Source: Mesostigma viride
Lineage: Eukaryota; Streptophyta; Mesostigmatophyceae; Mesostigmatales; Mesostigmataceae
Assembly (NCBI GenBank): GCA_009746045.1
Contig: RPFO01000080.1
Coordinates: 10,107,121 to 10,171,120, forward strand
DNA length: 64,000 nucleotides
Direction of reading: 5' to 3'
Below the pieces are notes generated by a model. That model ran no database searches. It was not told the DNA's origin and saw only the letters and a list, made by a program, of their open reading frames with translations. Of the stretch, positions 23,226-34,543 are shown one piece after another. Made by a program: the position numbers and the translations under genes. Position 1 is the first letter of the stretch. Each line of letters begins with the position of its first letter.

Positions 23226-24199
23226 TGTCGCGGGTCAAGGATGCAAAGCAGCCGTCCGCGGACGAGGAGGGCGGGGGGGGGCGGCAGCGGCGGCCAACCC
23301 GAGGCCCCCACGGCGCAACAAGTGGCGGCTCGTGCGGCGACGGCGATGATGTCATGTCCGATTCGAGCTCCGATTCGGGGGAGGACGATGACGTCGTCGA
23401 CGGCAAGGACGGGACAGGTGGCAGCCTGAGCAGCGGGTCGGCCCGGAGCGGGCGCGGTGTCAGCAGCGGCGGGGGCGGCGGCAGCAGCGGGGGGGGCGCC
23501 AATGGGGGCAAGACGGTCAGCAATGCGGGACCAGGGGGAGTCCTCGCGCTCTCCGGTGCGCAGCCCCCCACGGGTCGTGCTGGTTGCGGCGACGAGGGCA
23601 GTGCCCCGGTGTCCAAGCCGGACGTCACGCTCTCGCTGGCCTGCCACACGTCACCGGGCCGCGGGCACGCGAGGGGAAGCGTGGGTCATGCTGCCGGGAG
23701 GGGTGGCGCGGGGGAGATTGAGGACCAAGGCACAGGGGATGATGATGACGATGACGAAAATACTCCCAAGGAGGGGGAGGGTAGTCCTGACCCAGGACAG
23801 GGGGAGGAGGGTAGCCAGGGAGGGGGGAAGGAGGACCCAAGCGCTCGCCCGGCCAAGAAGATCCGCGTCTCTGAGGATGCTGGCGCCAGGGGGCCCATCG
23901 GACGGACCAATGGGACCCCAGGGAAGCCAGGGCCTGGAGGGGAGGGGTATTGCGGTGGTGCCAACGGGGCGATCCCTGGGTTAATGCCGTCGAACGTCAT
24001 TAGTGGCGGGCCGGTCGTCGGGCTGATGCCGGCAAATACCGGCGGCACGCGGGGCTCCCCTAACGGGGGAGGGGGTCCCCTGGGGCAGGCCGGACGGGGC
24101 GCCCCAAAGGGGGGGGTGGTCATGAGCTGGGGGGGCATGGGGGGGTGCCGCGTCGGTTCGCCCCCCGCAGCCACCTCGCTGTCTCCCTCCTCGCGTTAA
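23225..24199 (+). CDS. Acidic Gly/Ser-rich ORF, probable continuation of GRF
   Basis: This frame is already open before 23173, overlaps the GRF end, and its ATG overlaps the GRF stop as TGATG. Losing or gaining one base in the G-run at about 23178-23189 would fuse it to GRF, giving about 1560 residues. The content fits such a tail: low-complexity, acidic stretches (DDDDDDEN, SSSDSGEDDDVVD) and a basic patch RPAKKIRVSED that could be a nuclear signal. No known domain is seen. Alternatives are a separate downstream ORF on the same transcript or an exon. I favour a homopolymer error. Confidence 0.55.
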   Translation: MSRVKDAKQPSADEEGGGGRQRRPTRGPHGATSGGSCGDGDDVMSDSSSDSGEDDDVVDGKDGTGGSLSSGSARSGRGVSSGGGGGSSGGGANGGKTVSNAGPGGVLALSGAQPPTGRAGCGDEGSAPVSKPDVTLSLACHTSPGRGHARGSVGHAAGRGGAGEIEDQGTGDDDDDDENTPKEGEGSPDPGQGEEGSQGGGKEDPSARPAKKIRVSEDAGARGPIGRTNGTPGKPGPGGEGYCGGANGAIPGLMPSNVISGGPVVGLMPANTGGTRGSPNGGGGPLGQAGRGAPKGGVVMSWGGMGGCRVGSPPAATSLSPSSR

Positions 24200-24473
24200 G
24201 CGGGAGCTGTCATGTTTTCTACGGGGGTGGCAGGGCCTGTTGTCTTCCTGGGGTGGCTTGGCGGAGGGGGGGCTTAATGAAGCCATTTGGGGGATATGAA
24301 AAGGCAAGGAGCTATCGTGAAGAAGCAAGGAGGAGGAGCCGAGATGGGGCACGCGCGCCCTCGCCCACCGTCGTGTGTGTACATGCATGAATGAGGGAAG
24401 GAGGGAAGCATGCTGTCTTGTGTGCCTTGGCCAGCCGCTGGATGCCCCGACCGGCTGGCCGGTTCGTTTTGGG

Positions 24474-24479
24474 AATAAA
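24474..24479 (+). terminator. Possible polyadenylation signal
   Basis: AATAAA lies 275 bases after the stop at 24199, with a T-rich stretch about 35 bases further on. It would end the GRF transcript. Confidence 0.4.
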
Positions 24480-26600
24480 CAGCGAGACAGCCTGTCCGCT
24501 CATGGACACCTTTTTTTATTTTGTATAGCCCTGCTGCTATACACACGCCTGCCCAATCGTGATGCCGCTGCTACAAGATGCCGCCCATGTGGTGGTGGGG
24601 GGGGGGGTCGCCCATGTGGGGGGGGTCTGGGTTTTTCCCCGGTGGGCGGAGCCGTGCTTGGGGAAAGCGCGGGAGGGAGCGCGTGGTAGCCGGCGGATAT
24701 CGAGGAGAAGAAGCGGCGTTGACGTCGAGAAGGGAGGGAACGCTTGACCATCGAGGTTGGCGGTGACGGGGCGGCGTGTGTGGCAGGAGAAGGTCGTGGC
24801 GCCAGGGCGAGCTGTATTTTTTACAGCCAGGGAGCGCAGCGGGGTCCCATCATCAGGCAGCCAGCAGCATTGCATCCCGCATTCCGCCTTGCCGCAGCGG
24901 GTCGCAACATTCCGCAGCCGTGTGTGCGCCGCGCACGGTCTGCTACCTGTGCAAGCGCGTGTGATGCCTTTTGCGTGCGCCAGGCAACGAACGGGCTGGC
25001 AGTGTGACGGTGCATGGCGGCCAGGCAACGTCCGGGCATGCTCTCAAGTTGAGTGGTATTTTAGGATGACAACCCTCGTCATCAGCATGGTCGACAAAAA
25101 GCAGAGGGCATGGTTCGGGGCGGGGGGAGTGGGGGCGGTGCGGCACATGTCGTTATGCTCCGTTGTCTGCTTGCACGCTCGCATGCCTACCTGCTTGCAG
25201 CCTGCTTGCAGCTTGGATGGCTGCATGCCTCTCAAGAAGGTCTGCTTGTTGGAAGCCGGCTGCACGTAACAAGGGCTGGGGCCAGGTTACCCCGCGCGTC
25301 CCTGCTTGAATCATCCCAGGGGGTTTACTCCACGCTCATACGGCCCCACGGAGTCTTCCTGCTGTGTGGGTGGCGTGTGGTTTTTTACTCGAAAGGGCCG
25401 CCAGTTGGAGGGTGAGCCAGGTGGCGTTGTTGCTGGGTGCCACCTGGCGGTGTCGGGGCGGCCCCCATAGCCATGGTGCAGGAATCAAGAATGTCTGTCG
25501 AACTTAAGTCGCTGTACTTCGGTACAGCAGTAACGCTAGGTTTTTCCTTTTTGTTTTTTTCTTTGAGAGGCGGGGAGTGTGTTGCGCCTCTCTGTGAGTT
25601 AGTCAGATTTGCAGCTGTACAGGGAGAGAGGGATGGGCGTGGCGGAGGACGGGGGGGACGAGCCTGGAAGCCCGGCATCCTTGGCTGGAGGGGGATGCAA
25701 GTAGGCGCTGGCGGTGTTGTGCCCTCATTTTCCTCAAAGGGTAGCCGGGTGAAAGGTGCCAGCACCAATCTGGTATGACGGCCTGACAGCCAGCAACACT
25801 ATTTGGGGAGCCTTGCCAGTTTCGGATCTGGGGCATCCGTCCCCCGTACTTCCCCTTCATGTTGTTGTCATGTCTCTTCTGTCTCTTTGATATTTTATTT
25901 GGCTGCAGCAAGACCAGGGCATGGGTTGGGATGTGAAACCTAGATGACTAGCGCTGCGCGCCTTACCGGCCACAGTCATGGGGCTTCCTCGCCCTTGTCT
26001 GCACATGTACTACTGGCGTGCCAGCGGTTCAAGGCAGCCGCACCGTCCAAGTGATCACTTTCCGCTCATGTCCTGCTAGGGCCATTATGCATAGATTGTT
26101 TAGTCACAGGCGCCCTCATGGCAGTGGCAGCCTGCTCCGCTTGTCATTTGTCGATACTACCATACATCTGACGGCAGAATCTTGTGCGTGACATAAACCT
26201 CAGATGAGCTGTTGTGTTTTCCAAGAAACCTATATAAATCAAGTGTGGTTTTTGATTGTGTGTACGTCCATGTCCATGCGTGGTTTGTCACATGAGGCCC
26301 GGGCAATGCTGCACATTATCTGGAAATGCAATCATGGCCTAGAGCCACCTAGTGAGGCAAACAAGGCAGGGGGCTAATGCAGGGTGTATTGCTGTCGCAC
26401 AACGGAGTATGTCTCAGGCAGGCGGGTGAGGGGAGATGCGATGGACCGGCCCGGTGTCGTGGTGGGGAAAGCCGTTCAACGGGTGTTGCCCAAGGTGCTT
26501 TCTCACAGGCGTTAGTGTGGCTGAGGAGTGGGGCGGGGTGGTTGAGGGGAACTTAGGTGAGGCGCCGGGAGTACTAGGGGTGGGCGTGAACACAGATTGT
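24480..26600. other. Intergenic, no supported gene
   Basis: Contains G-runs and short ORFs without recognisable content. Confidence 0.5.
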
Positions 26601-26790
26601 CCAGGCTCACACGCCAGCCCCTGTGGGCCGGCAAGCCCCCTCCCCCAAGCGGAAAGGGCGTTCTGCTGAATAGTGTAGTTAGAATTTTTTTTCTAGACTA
26701 GATAGCTTAGTTAGGTTCGTTCGATTACGCGGCTTCGCCGCACAGGTCTCCATCCATCCAGCAAGGAATATGTGCTACATGATCTCCCAT
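26601..26790 (+). mobile_element. LINE 3' end (copy b), tail missing
   Basis: It matches copy c from the ORF2 C-terminus (CACACGCCAGCCCCTGTGGG, then codons ending in a stop) through the 3'UTR to GTGCTACATGATCTCCCA. It breaks inside the terminal hairpin, where copy c begins. Confidence 0.7.
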
Positions 26791-27300
26791 TTGTAGGACA
26801 TCTTGCTCGCACCAGCCAGGTCGACACCGCCCTTGGTCTGGCCGGTCCCCAGCGGCTCGGCCAACCGGGGCGGCACATTTTGACCTGGCCTGGCCCCAAG
26901 AACATTCCTAAAAAGGTAGGGAAACATGCCATGACCTATACCCAGATGTTGCTGGACGACCTAGTGGTCCCAGCCCAGTTTGAGTACCGCATCCACTCTC
27001 TCTCCCGTCTTTGGACTGCCATGCAGGACAAGACGCGGTGGAAGAAGATTGTCAAGGCGCACACGCCAGCCCCTGTGGGCAAGCCGCCTCCCCCCAAACG
27101 GAGGAGCCGTTTTGATGAGTAGCGTAGATAGGCTTTTCTAGACTAGATATAGCTTAGAGTTAGGTTAGTTCGATTACGCGGCTTCCTCCACACCACCCAT
27201 CCAACCTGGAATATGTGCTACATGATCTCCCAACGGAGACATGTTATAATTTAATTTTAATTTTTTTAATCTCCCATTTTAATTTAATTTAATGGCTAAA
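26791..27300 (+). mobile_element. 5'-truncated LINE (copy c) with ORF2 C-terminus
   Basis: The ORF (to the stop at 27122) encodes the end of a LINE reverse transcriptase: FVGHLARTSQVD, then TRWKKIVKAHTPAPVG and a basic end KRRSRFDE. The 3'UTR, the hairpin CTCCCAACGGAG and a TTTAA-type tail follow. The GHLAR block after a Y-G-A-E-x-W segment (seen in copy e) is typical of LINE ORF2 C-termini. Confidence 0.75.
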
Positions 27301-27360
27301 CAATGGCTAGGGCATGGCTTCTCAGCAGACAGGTCAGGGAAGCACGCCAGACAGGTCCCC

Positions 27361-27639
27361 TAAAATTAAATTAAATTAAATTATAACATGCCTCCGTTGG
27401 GAGATCATGTAGCACATATTCCTTGATGGATGGTGGCGTGAAGAGAGCCGCGTAATCTGACTATCCTAACGCTAATCAATCTAGTCTAGAAAAATCCTAA
27501 CTACCCTACTCATCAAAACGCCTCCTCCTCTTGGGGGGAGGTGGCTTGCCCACAGGGCTGGGCGTGTGCGCCTTGACAATCTTCTGCCACCGCGTCTTGT
27601 TCTGCATGGCAGTCCAAAGAAGGGAGAGAGAGTGGATTA
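27361..27639 (-). mobile_element. Inverted truncated LINE 3' end (copy d)
   Basis: The tail (AAATT)n is at 27361-27386. The terminal block, 3'UTR and last ORF2 codons follow, all on the minus strand. With copy c it forms an inverted pair about 60 bases apart. Copy e starts immediately at its other end. Confidence 0.75.
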
Positions 27640-28280
27640 AAAAATTAAAATTAAATTATAACATGCCTCCGTGGGGAGGTCATGTAGCACATATTTCATG
27701 ATGGATGGGGTGGAGGAAGCCGCGTGATCGAACTATCCTAACTCTATCTAGAAAATCCTACCTACACTACTAGAGAGTGGATGCGGTATTCAAACTGGGC
27801 TGGGACCAGTAGGTCATCCAGCAACATCTGGGTGTAGTTCATGACATGTTTCCCTACCCTTTTGGGAAGGCCCTTGGGGCCAGGCGAGGTCAGAATATGC
27901 CGCCCTGGCTGGCCAAGCCGCTGGGGGCCTGCCAGACCAAGGGCGGTGTCGACCTGGCTGGTGCGAGCAAGGTGTCCTACAAATGCTATCCTACGCTGTC
28001 TAATCTCGTCCGAAATACGAGGCATGCCCTGATACAAAGACTCTAATGGAGGGCGCTTGGAAAACCCTACGTTCAGGACCTGTCGGTGCATCCTGTAAAC
28101 TGTGCCGTCTAGCTTAGCTGCCAGTGTGGGTGTGAGTGTCCACGCCTCGGCGCCATACGTGAGCACCGTGAGGACGAGGACCTTGAAGAGCATGCGCTTG
28201 CGGTGCTCGCCCAGGCCCTTGGAGCGCCAGTAGGTGTTCAGCGAACGGAGCCTAGCCTAGGCCAGGCCGATGCGGATGAG
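27640..28280 (-). mobile_element. Inverted LINE fragment (copy e)
   Basis: Tail at 27640-27660, then terminal block and 3'UTR. About 200 bases covering the last ORF2 codons are missing at about 27770. Then comes the longest ORF2 fragment in the window. Confidence 0.75.
27762..28193 (-). pseudogene. LINE ORF2 reverse transcriptase C-terminal fragment
   Basis: About 143 residues. It carries LTVLTYGAEAWTLT, then YRMHRQVLNVGF, IRQRRIAFVGHLARTSQ and a conserved end shared with copy c. The Y-G-A-E-x-W box plus RR-x5-GHLAR is the usual thumb and C-terminal region of LINE reverse transcriptases. No catalytic palm (FADD-type) or endonuclease is present, so it is a dead fragment. Frame upstream of 28193 stays LINE-like to about 28260. 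Confidence 0.8.
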
Positions 28281-28365
28281 AGGTCCCCTAGGGTAGAATT
28301 GATGTTGATAGATGTTTGTAGATAGCTACATTGTAGATAGATTAGACCGGTAGGACTGTTTGCAC

Positions 28366-28448
28366 CCATCCATCCATCCATCCATCCATCGGGGTTAATG
28401 CTCCGTGACTCCCCAACGGGAGCACGAGTCTAATTAATTAATTAATTC
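28366..28448 (+). mobile_element. Half-LINE-type 3' end (+) with TTAA tail
   Basis: An (ATCC)n run (28366-28391) precedes the terminal hairpin GTGCTCCGTGACTCCCC-AACGGGAGCAC and a (TTAA)n tail (28431-28448). The hairpin is the same kind as in the other LINE 3' ends, with CTCCC-CAAC-GGGAG. Confidence 0.6.
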
Positions 28449-28496
28449 TCAGCAGAGAGTAGCTCTCTGCATGGGCACAGCATAACTAAATAAATT

Positions 28497-28587
28497 AATT
28501 AATTAATTAATTAAACTCGTGCTCCCGTTGGGGAGTCACGGAGCACCGAAGTGCTTTTAATCCCTGTGTGTGCACAACAGGAGAAGT
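28497..28587 (-). mobile_element. Half-LINE HL-2, 3' terminal piece
   Basis: A (TTAA)n tail (about 28497-28520) and the terminal hairpin (28521-28548) on the minus strand, ending where the TIR element begins. The half-LINE 3'UTR resumes at 32683, so these are probably parts of one element. Together with the preceding feature it makes a near-perfect inverted pair. Confidence 0.55.
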
Positions 28588-31500
28588 GTCTATTTGTCAA
28601 GAGGCCTCAATTGAGGCCTTTTGGCTCAATTGAGGCCTTTATCACCAAGGTCACCTGGGGACGGTTATTTTGGCGGGAAGGACCGGTCCTATGGGTCGTC
28701 CGGGCCCAGTGGCGCGAATCTGGTATATGTGCTGAGCGTCCTGACCCGTTGGGGTCGACAGGGGTCGACGGTTACAGAAAATTATGTGGTGGAGGAAAGT
28801 ACCTATTTTGGCCACTTTCGTGCAACCGGACGACGAATTTTAACGAATGCACGACCGGACGACGAATTTTAACGAATGCACGACCATGGCGGCCTCGAGT
28901 AAAATAGACCGTATGGCCACATCCGTGCATCATTTCGAGCAGTAAGGAGCGCGTCGGGTAGATATATTATCCGTGAAGCTAGCCCAATCGCTAAATGGGT
29001 CGAAAGTCGATTTCTAAATTCGTGGGGTCGTTATTTGTGTGCTGAATGCCAGGTTAGTGAAATTCAGATGGGGCGTAATCGGCGTTGATAGTGCGCCTGC
29101 CAGCAGGCCGGTGCTTCGATATGCTGGGAAGGAGACTAGCGGAACGGCGGGGGGGATGTTGGGGCAGCCGTGACTAAAGGGGCACTGGCTATTTTCGAGC
29201 CTTTTGGCGTGGATCCGTAGGTAGAGGAAGGGGTGTTTTCAGCTAGGAAAAACTGGGATGCGGACAATAAACGCGCGCGCGCCCCCAGCTATGGGAGCGC
29301 CATTATGCGAACAGCGCTGGTGAGGCCGCTGCAGCCGCTTTCATACGTCAATGGACGACGCATGGAGCGTCTGTCCGGCCAGATTTGCGGGCTGCATCGC
29401 TTCCGGATAACTTGAAAACGCCGAGCTTGAACAGCTTTTCTGATGCAGCCACGTTCAGCGCCAGCGCATATGCGTGCTTAGTGATCCCGGGTGTGAGGGG
29501 TGTGAAATGTAAGTGCGTCCTGGTGGTAGAAAGGTAATGGCATCGATTAGCTTGTGATATCGTCAGTTTTTAGCTGCCTATCGGCGCCTAGTGCCGATGT
29601 GACGTAATGCAGGTTATAGTACTTCGTGAAGTGCTCTGCGGCTGGCTCCCGCCGTGTAGACGTGTTTGCTTTCCATAAGAAGCATGGCAGTTCCTGCCAC
29701 GCTGGCCATGTCTCAGGCAACCCTTGCAAAGCCCAAAATCAAGCTATTGGTCTAGAAAAGTGTGGAAATGGTGTCCAGTTATGCTTGTACATCTTGCCAT
29801 GTGCTGTTCATCTGCTGCCGCGGCAGCAAACCCCTGTCAGAAGATACCGTAACAACCTAGATATTGGGGCTTTGTGAGTGAAGCTTAGCGCTTGGAAGGT
29901 CACACCTATCATTATAATGCATGATCCTTGTGCGTGTTTGTAATAGAGGCATTGGATTCCTCATGTTTACGTGCAATGCCCATGGCAGGCTATTGCTGCC
30001 TGCAGTGCTGCGCGACAGCCCCGGCCGTGCAAGTGTGTGTGAGGGGTCCCTTGGGGAGCATGCCATGTCATGCCATGCTTACCATGTCGTGGGGATACCT
30101 CGTAAGGTCCAAAAGACACGCTACATGCAGATGGAACTGAGTACTGGCGCCTTTTTGTCGCTTGTATCTATGGTCATGTTGTGTTGATGGTGCCGTCGCA
30201 GCGACACCCTGTTTTATTAAGGGGAGGGGACATGCCTAAAGTGCACTTTTCTGGAAACCACACCTATGCATGTGCTAAAAATCCAATGATGATTGGGGAC
30301 CATAAATATGATAAAAAAATAATTTTCCAGCCACTTGGGGGGGGTACTAGCCCCCACCATACACCGGTAACGCGCTAAAAATAGAAAAAGACGCTATTTT
30401 AGTCACATTTTCCCTAGGACAATGGGCAAACATATTGGGACCAAATCATATATTCCCGCATAGTTCCCCCACTTTTGAGAAATTCTACCCAGTTGGGACC
30501 AAGAAATAAGCATGTTTACTCACGTTGATGGATTTCCCGCAAAACAGGTACTTTTTTAATCCAAAAAAAAAAAATCAAATCATAAACACATCATATCATG
30601 CTCCACCATATATTCCCAAATACTACAGGTGGGGGGACATGCAGCCCCAAATTTTTAGGTCATTCTGACAAGCGCAGCTCTAGTTGATGGATTTCCTAGG
30701 TAGCCACCTGTGACGAAGCTCAGGGAGGTTTTTTAGTGTATCTTACCACACTAACACCCCTTTATCCATCCAAACCATGCAAAAACTTGCCAAACCACGT
30801 GCTGCCAACCTCTGCACATATGGTACCTCCTATGTTCAAGGTTTGACGCCATTCTGACAACAACTGCCCATGTTGCAACCATTCCAAGACGGCCACCCAC
30901 AAAGATGCTACAAGGAGGTTTTAGTTACCATCTGGCCACTTTAGAATCTCCTTCTTCATCAAAGACCTCTGCAAACTGATCAAAGCGCATATAATTAACT
31001 CTTGCATGCTGACAACTACACATGCTCAAGGTTGAGGGTCATTGTGACAAGAACTGCTCAAGTTGATGGGTTTCCTATATGACCACCTGACAAGGCGCTA
31101 AGGACCACTCAGTAAGCAGATTGACACAATGACACTTCATATGCCATCCAACATGCACCAAAACCAAGTCAAATATGTTTAGAAAGTAAAATGGGGCGGC
31201 CACGCACCTCATACGCCTTCACCGCCCCTCAAGCATGGCCAGCCTTGCAACTATGTGCATAGCAATAAAGATGGTAGCACCAACATGCCTAACCAGCATT
31301 TTCTATGTTTCTCCCAGGTTAGAGTGGAAGGTTGATTCCAGCCAAGCTAATCAACACAACAACGCCTCCTAAACTGCCCTACCCGCCATGGGCACCAGAC
31401 AGAGACTATGGAGGGCGAGGAACCAAGGAGATCATGGTATGCATAGCTTGCATGCAGTCAACCATGTCAACCATGGTTAGCTCAGCACATTGTAGTCTTG

Positions 31501-32682
31501 TCACATCATCATAACAAGGGAAAGCTCAAATAAACCAATAGTGGCAGCTATCTACATGCAGTCACACAAATGCAATATCTCCATATTTTAATCACTATAA
31601 CACCTCCATCCCTGCACGATGAAATGCAAAGAAGCCATTGGCGGCCCTTCAGCGCATGAGCGCTGGGATGCCGCTGCGAAGAGAGGGTGCGTCACCCTCA
31701 CACAACAAGAAGCGTCCATAAGCACAACATCCTTGCTAGAACACGTTTCATGAAATGCCTTAAACCTTCCCGAGAAGGTACAGGCTGCGACTGAAGCGGC
31801 CCTGACCACAAAATCAACGAAAACGATCTAAAGCTGCCAGGTATTCGACAACACAATGGCAAGGAACGGCGAGCTAGCTGGCGGAAACTGCCCCAAAAGA
31901 ACGCAAAAAACTTCGAACAATGAGCTCATAGAAGAAAGCACGGATAGCAGATAACATTCGCGACAAATCTGTACCTTGCCCTCGTAAATTCCTCGCCCAG
32001 GCGCGCAACAACAGCCGTTCTTCCATTGACAGGTCAGACACGCACTGCGCAGGTCTGAACAATTACTTACCAATAATGGCCGCAAATCTGGCAAAAAGCA
32101 CCAGCTCGGTTTAGAATTCGATGCAACCGATATTAATGCCTGCTTCACGGTCAGAACAGCCCCCAAAACCGCGATTTTACAGCCGCTATCATGAATTCTA
32201 TTTCATTCCGCGCGACCAAAAAATTCAGATTACCCCCCATGCCGATGGCATAAAAAAACAGCAGCGATATTGTAAACCAGCTGATTTCCGCCACAAACTA
32301 ACATCATAAACTCATCGCCTTTAAGATTCTAGTAAAATTTTTGCATTTCGCCTGCCCTAGTGTGGTAGTTTCGCCTGAACGCAGTCGCCATGGCCACTTC
32401 CGCAAGGGGTGCGGGCACCGTGCACGTGAAATTTGTGACCTTCGGTTCCGGCGCGAATTTTTTGGCGCCAAAATATTCGGGCATGTCCCGTCCCCTTAAA
32501 TCATAATTAAATAGGTATTGGGGCTATATGACTGATGTTAAGCGCTGGGAACCCCAAAACAATCATAATAATGCATGGCCTTCACTCATATTTGGAATAA
32601 AGTTTGTTGGCTCATTGTAATTACATGCAACACCCGCTGAAAAAAAAGGCCTCAATTGAGGCCTTTTTCATGACAAATAGAC
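28588..32682. mobile_element. TIR-bounded DNA element (M), non-autonomous
   Basis: Ends are inverted: GTCTATTTGTCA at 28588-28599 and its complement at 32671-32682, each next to the palindrome GGCCTCAATTGAGGCC. No transposase is visible. The TTAA element T1 is nested inside. A block near 29856-29925 is repeated near 32515-32590 (ATTGGGGCT, AAGCGCT, ATAATGCATG). No clear target duplication was found, so the superfamily is unknown. Confidence 0.5.
30221..32495 (-). mobile_element. TTAA-flanked DNA transposon T1, non-autonomous
   Basis: TTAA lies directly outside each end (30217-30220 and 32496-32499). Ends read inward as GGGGAGGGGACATGCC and GGGGACGGGACATGCC. About 1.2 kb of its right side matches T2 (46585-47790) in reverse, and its left end also matches the T2 right end (a block with AGCGTCTTTT and TAGTACC). 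No transposase ORF is seen. TTAA target with purine-rich ends fits the Kolobok type better than piggyBac, whose ends usually begin with C. This is tentative. Confidence 0.7.
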
Positions 32683-33595
32683 AAAAGGGCAGAGACCCCC
32701 AGTCTCCTTCATGCCAAAGGCATGCCACAGCTGCATTCGGGCGCGCTAGCTAAAAGACATGCTAACGATCCGGCAAACTGTGGGTGCAATAAGACCCATG
32801 TGAGCATATCATAGCAAGGAGCGTGGGCAAGTAATCTGATCGAGGCCATGACGTAGCATGGCTGTACAAAGACTAAGCTAAGGCTGTGGCTGGTTGTGTA
32901 CCGTCACGCACGGTGCGTGAGCGGTGCACGTGACTACGTATGGTGGCACAGCTAGGCATGCAAACATTCTAAGCATGGCTGCCATGGCAACAGTGACTAC
33001 CAATGAAGTCAAGCTAGGGCTATTCTAGTCTAGCCCGCTGGGGGCGTCCACATCTTGTGGTTGATCATCAGGTCCCCGCCCCGCCAGTACACCTTGGGCT
33101 TCTGAGGGTCCTGCTTGTGGCGGAGGTATTCAGGCCACAGGTCACGTCGCTGCTGCTGCTGAGCGGGGGTCAGGTCGTCGTCCAGCGTCCAGGTGAGGTC
33201 GTGCAACCGCTTGCGACGAGAGAGGAACCGCTGCTTGTCCTCACGGGAGGGGAAGGTGAGAAGGACTGGTGGGGGAGCCGCCTTGTCCCGTGAGTGGGGA
33301 AGGCGGTGGCACCCACGCAGTTCTATGACCTCACCTACCAGGCCCATGAGGGTAAGGAGCTGGTCCTTAAGCTCGTCGGCAAGGGAGGTTGACGTCTCAC
33401 CTGGCTTCTGGGGGAAGCGACGCAGCACCACCCGGCAGTCGCGGCGGGCGCGGTCGGTGGCCTCCCGTTGTTGAGCCTGGCGAAGGTCTTCAAGCTCCTG
33501 GAGCTTCGTAGCGATGGCGTCGGTGGTGGAGGCGGTCGCTGTCCGCAGCAGGTCCGCATAGGAGAGGGGCGGGAGGTCACCAGCTTCCAGCCGGG
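32683..33595 (-). mobile_element. Half-LINE HL-2, 3'UTR and ORF1 C-terminal half
   Basis: The right-hand limit is the Gypsy-like insertion (target CCGGG 33591-33595). The 3'UTR matches HL-1 (AACTGTGGGTGCAATA at 32777 and 519). The N-terminal half of the same element lies at 42534-43512. Confidence 0.75.
33030..33595 (-). pseudogene. L1-like ORF1p, C-terminal half (interrupted)
   Basis: About 188 residues of uninterrupted frame. A helical stretch (DAIATKLQELEDLRQAQQ) leads to an RRM-like segment (CRVVLRRFPQ, ELKDQLLTLMG, CHRLPHSR) and the C-terminal domain (PPPVLLTFPSREDKQRFLSR, TLDDDLTPAQQQ, WPEYLRHK, KVYWRGGDLM). This matches the ORF1p plan: an RNP-type fold, then a basic domain for RNA binding. 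The frame runs on into the adjacent LTR and gives a chimeric open frame with 56 LTR-encoded residues at its N-terminus; this is not a natural protein start. Best-preserved C-terminus of the family here. Confidence 0.7.
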
Positions 33596-34167
33596 TGTTA
33601 CGCCGCGGATATCTACCTCCACCTCTACCTCTAATGGGCCTGATACTACCTAAACTGGTCAGGCCTCCTCTACTTAACCCTCTGGCGAAAGACGAACGTG
33701 ACGGAGCTGATCTCAATGCATTAACGTAAGTGTTGCTATAATACGCCATACAACCATTTACCAAAACCCGTTTACTCCAGGAATAGAGGAAGGAAACACA
33801 ACTACACTGCCGTGACCCAAGCCTAAATGTGTTAATTCATTTAACACACGCCGAGTGACCACACAAGGAGTGGAACGTGCATAAATGGTCACCAACGGTC
33901 CAACAGGCTCGGGCCGACCTGGCCCTCGCCTGCAGAACCACAGAAACACAGGCAGGTGCACAGATGCACGCCGGTCCACTACATTCTACAAAAGGATAAG
34001 GATCACTAATATAGTACGCGGCGCGGCGCCCAAAGGCACCCAATATACCACAGTACTGTTACGGGGACAATCATGTCCAAACTAGAACTGCACGTAACCT
34101 AGGAACAACCGAGGCCATGGACCTAATTTACGTCCGTAACTACAACGAATTGTTACGCGACGTAACA
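33596..34167 (-). repeat. 3' LTR of Gypsy-like element
   Basis: Identical in length to, and apparently the same as, 41962-42533. ORFs inside it recur in both LTRs and are not taken as genes. Confidence 0.93.
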
Positions 34168-34177
34168 CCTCCCCCCC
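34168..34177 (-). promoter_or_regulatory. Polypurine tract (minus strand)
   Basis: CCTCCCCCCC on the plus strand, i.e. a G-rich purine run directly before the 3' LTR. Confidence 0.65.
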
Positions 34178-34543
34178 CACAAAAGGTAGGGAGCCCTCTC
34201 CCTACGCAGAGAGGAGGGAACCAGAGGGGTAGGAAAATAATCCTAACGCACCCAGCACACACCAACACAATCGATAGACCATCCCAGATACAAAACACCA
34301 ATAGTTCACACGGTCTCCACCACCACGCCGGGTGGTGTAGGGTTAGCCAGCACCAAGCCTGGTGGTAGGTTCCCCTAACTGCCTGGAACGGAGTCCTGGC
34401 CGGGGGGACGGCACTGGGCAGGACACACAGAGTAAACACATCAGCGCTAAGGACCAAGAACAGCCAACCAACTGGCCAGAATATGAGGGCGACTCTACAT
34501 ACCGGAGGGACAACACCCTCAGGTCGGGCCTAAGGCCCTCTAT

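Noticed and set aside
30221-32495. piggyBac assignment for T elements
   Set aside because: TTAA target fits, but ends start GGGG instead of the C-rich piggyBac ends and no transposase is seen.
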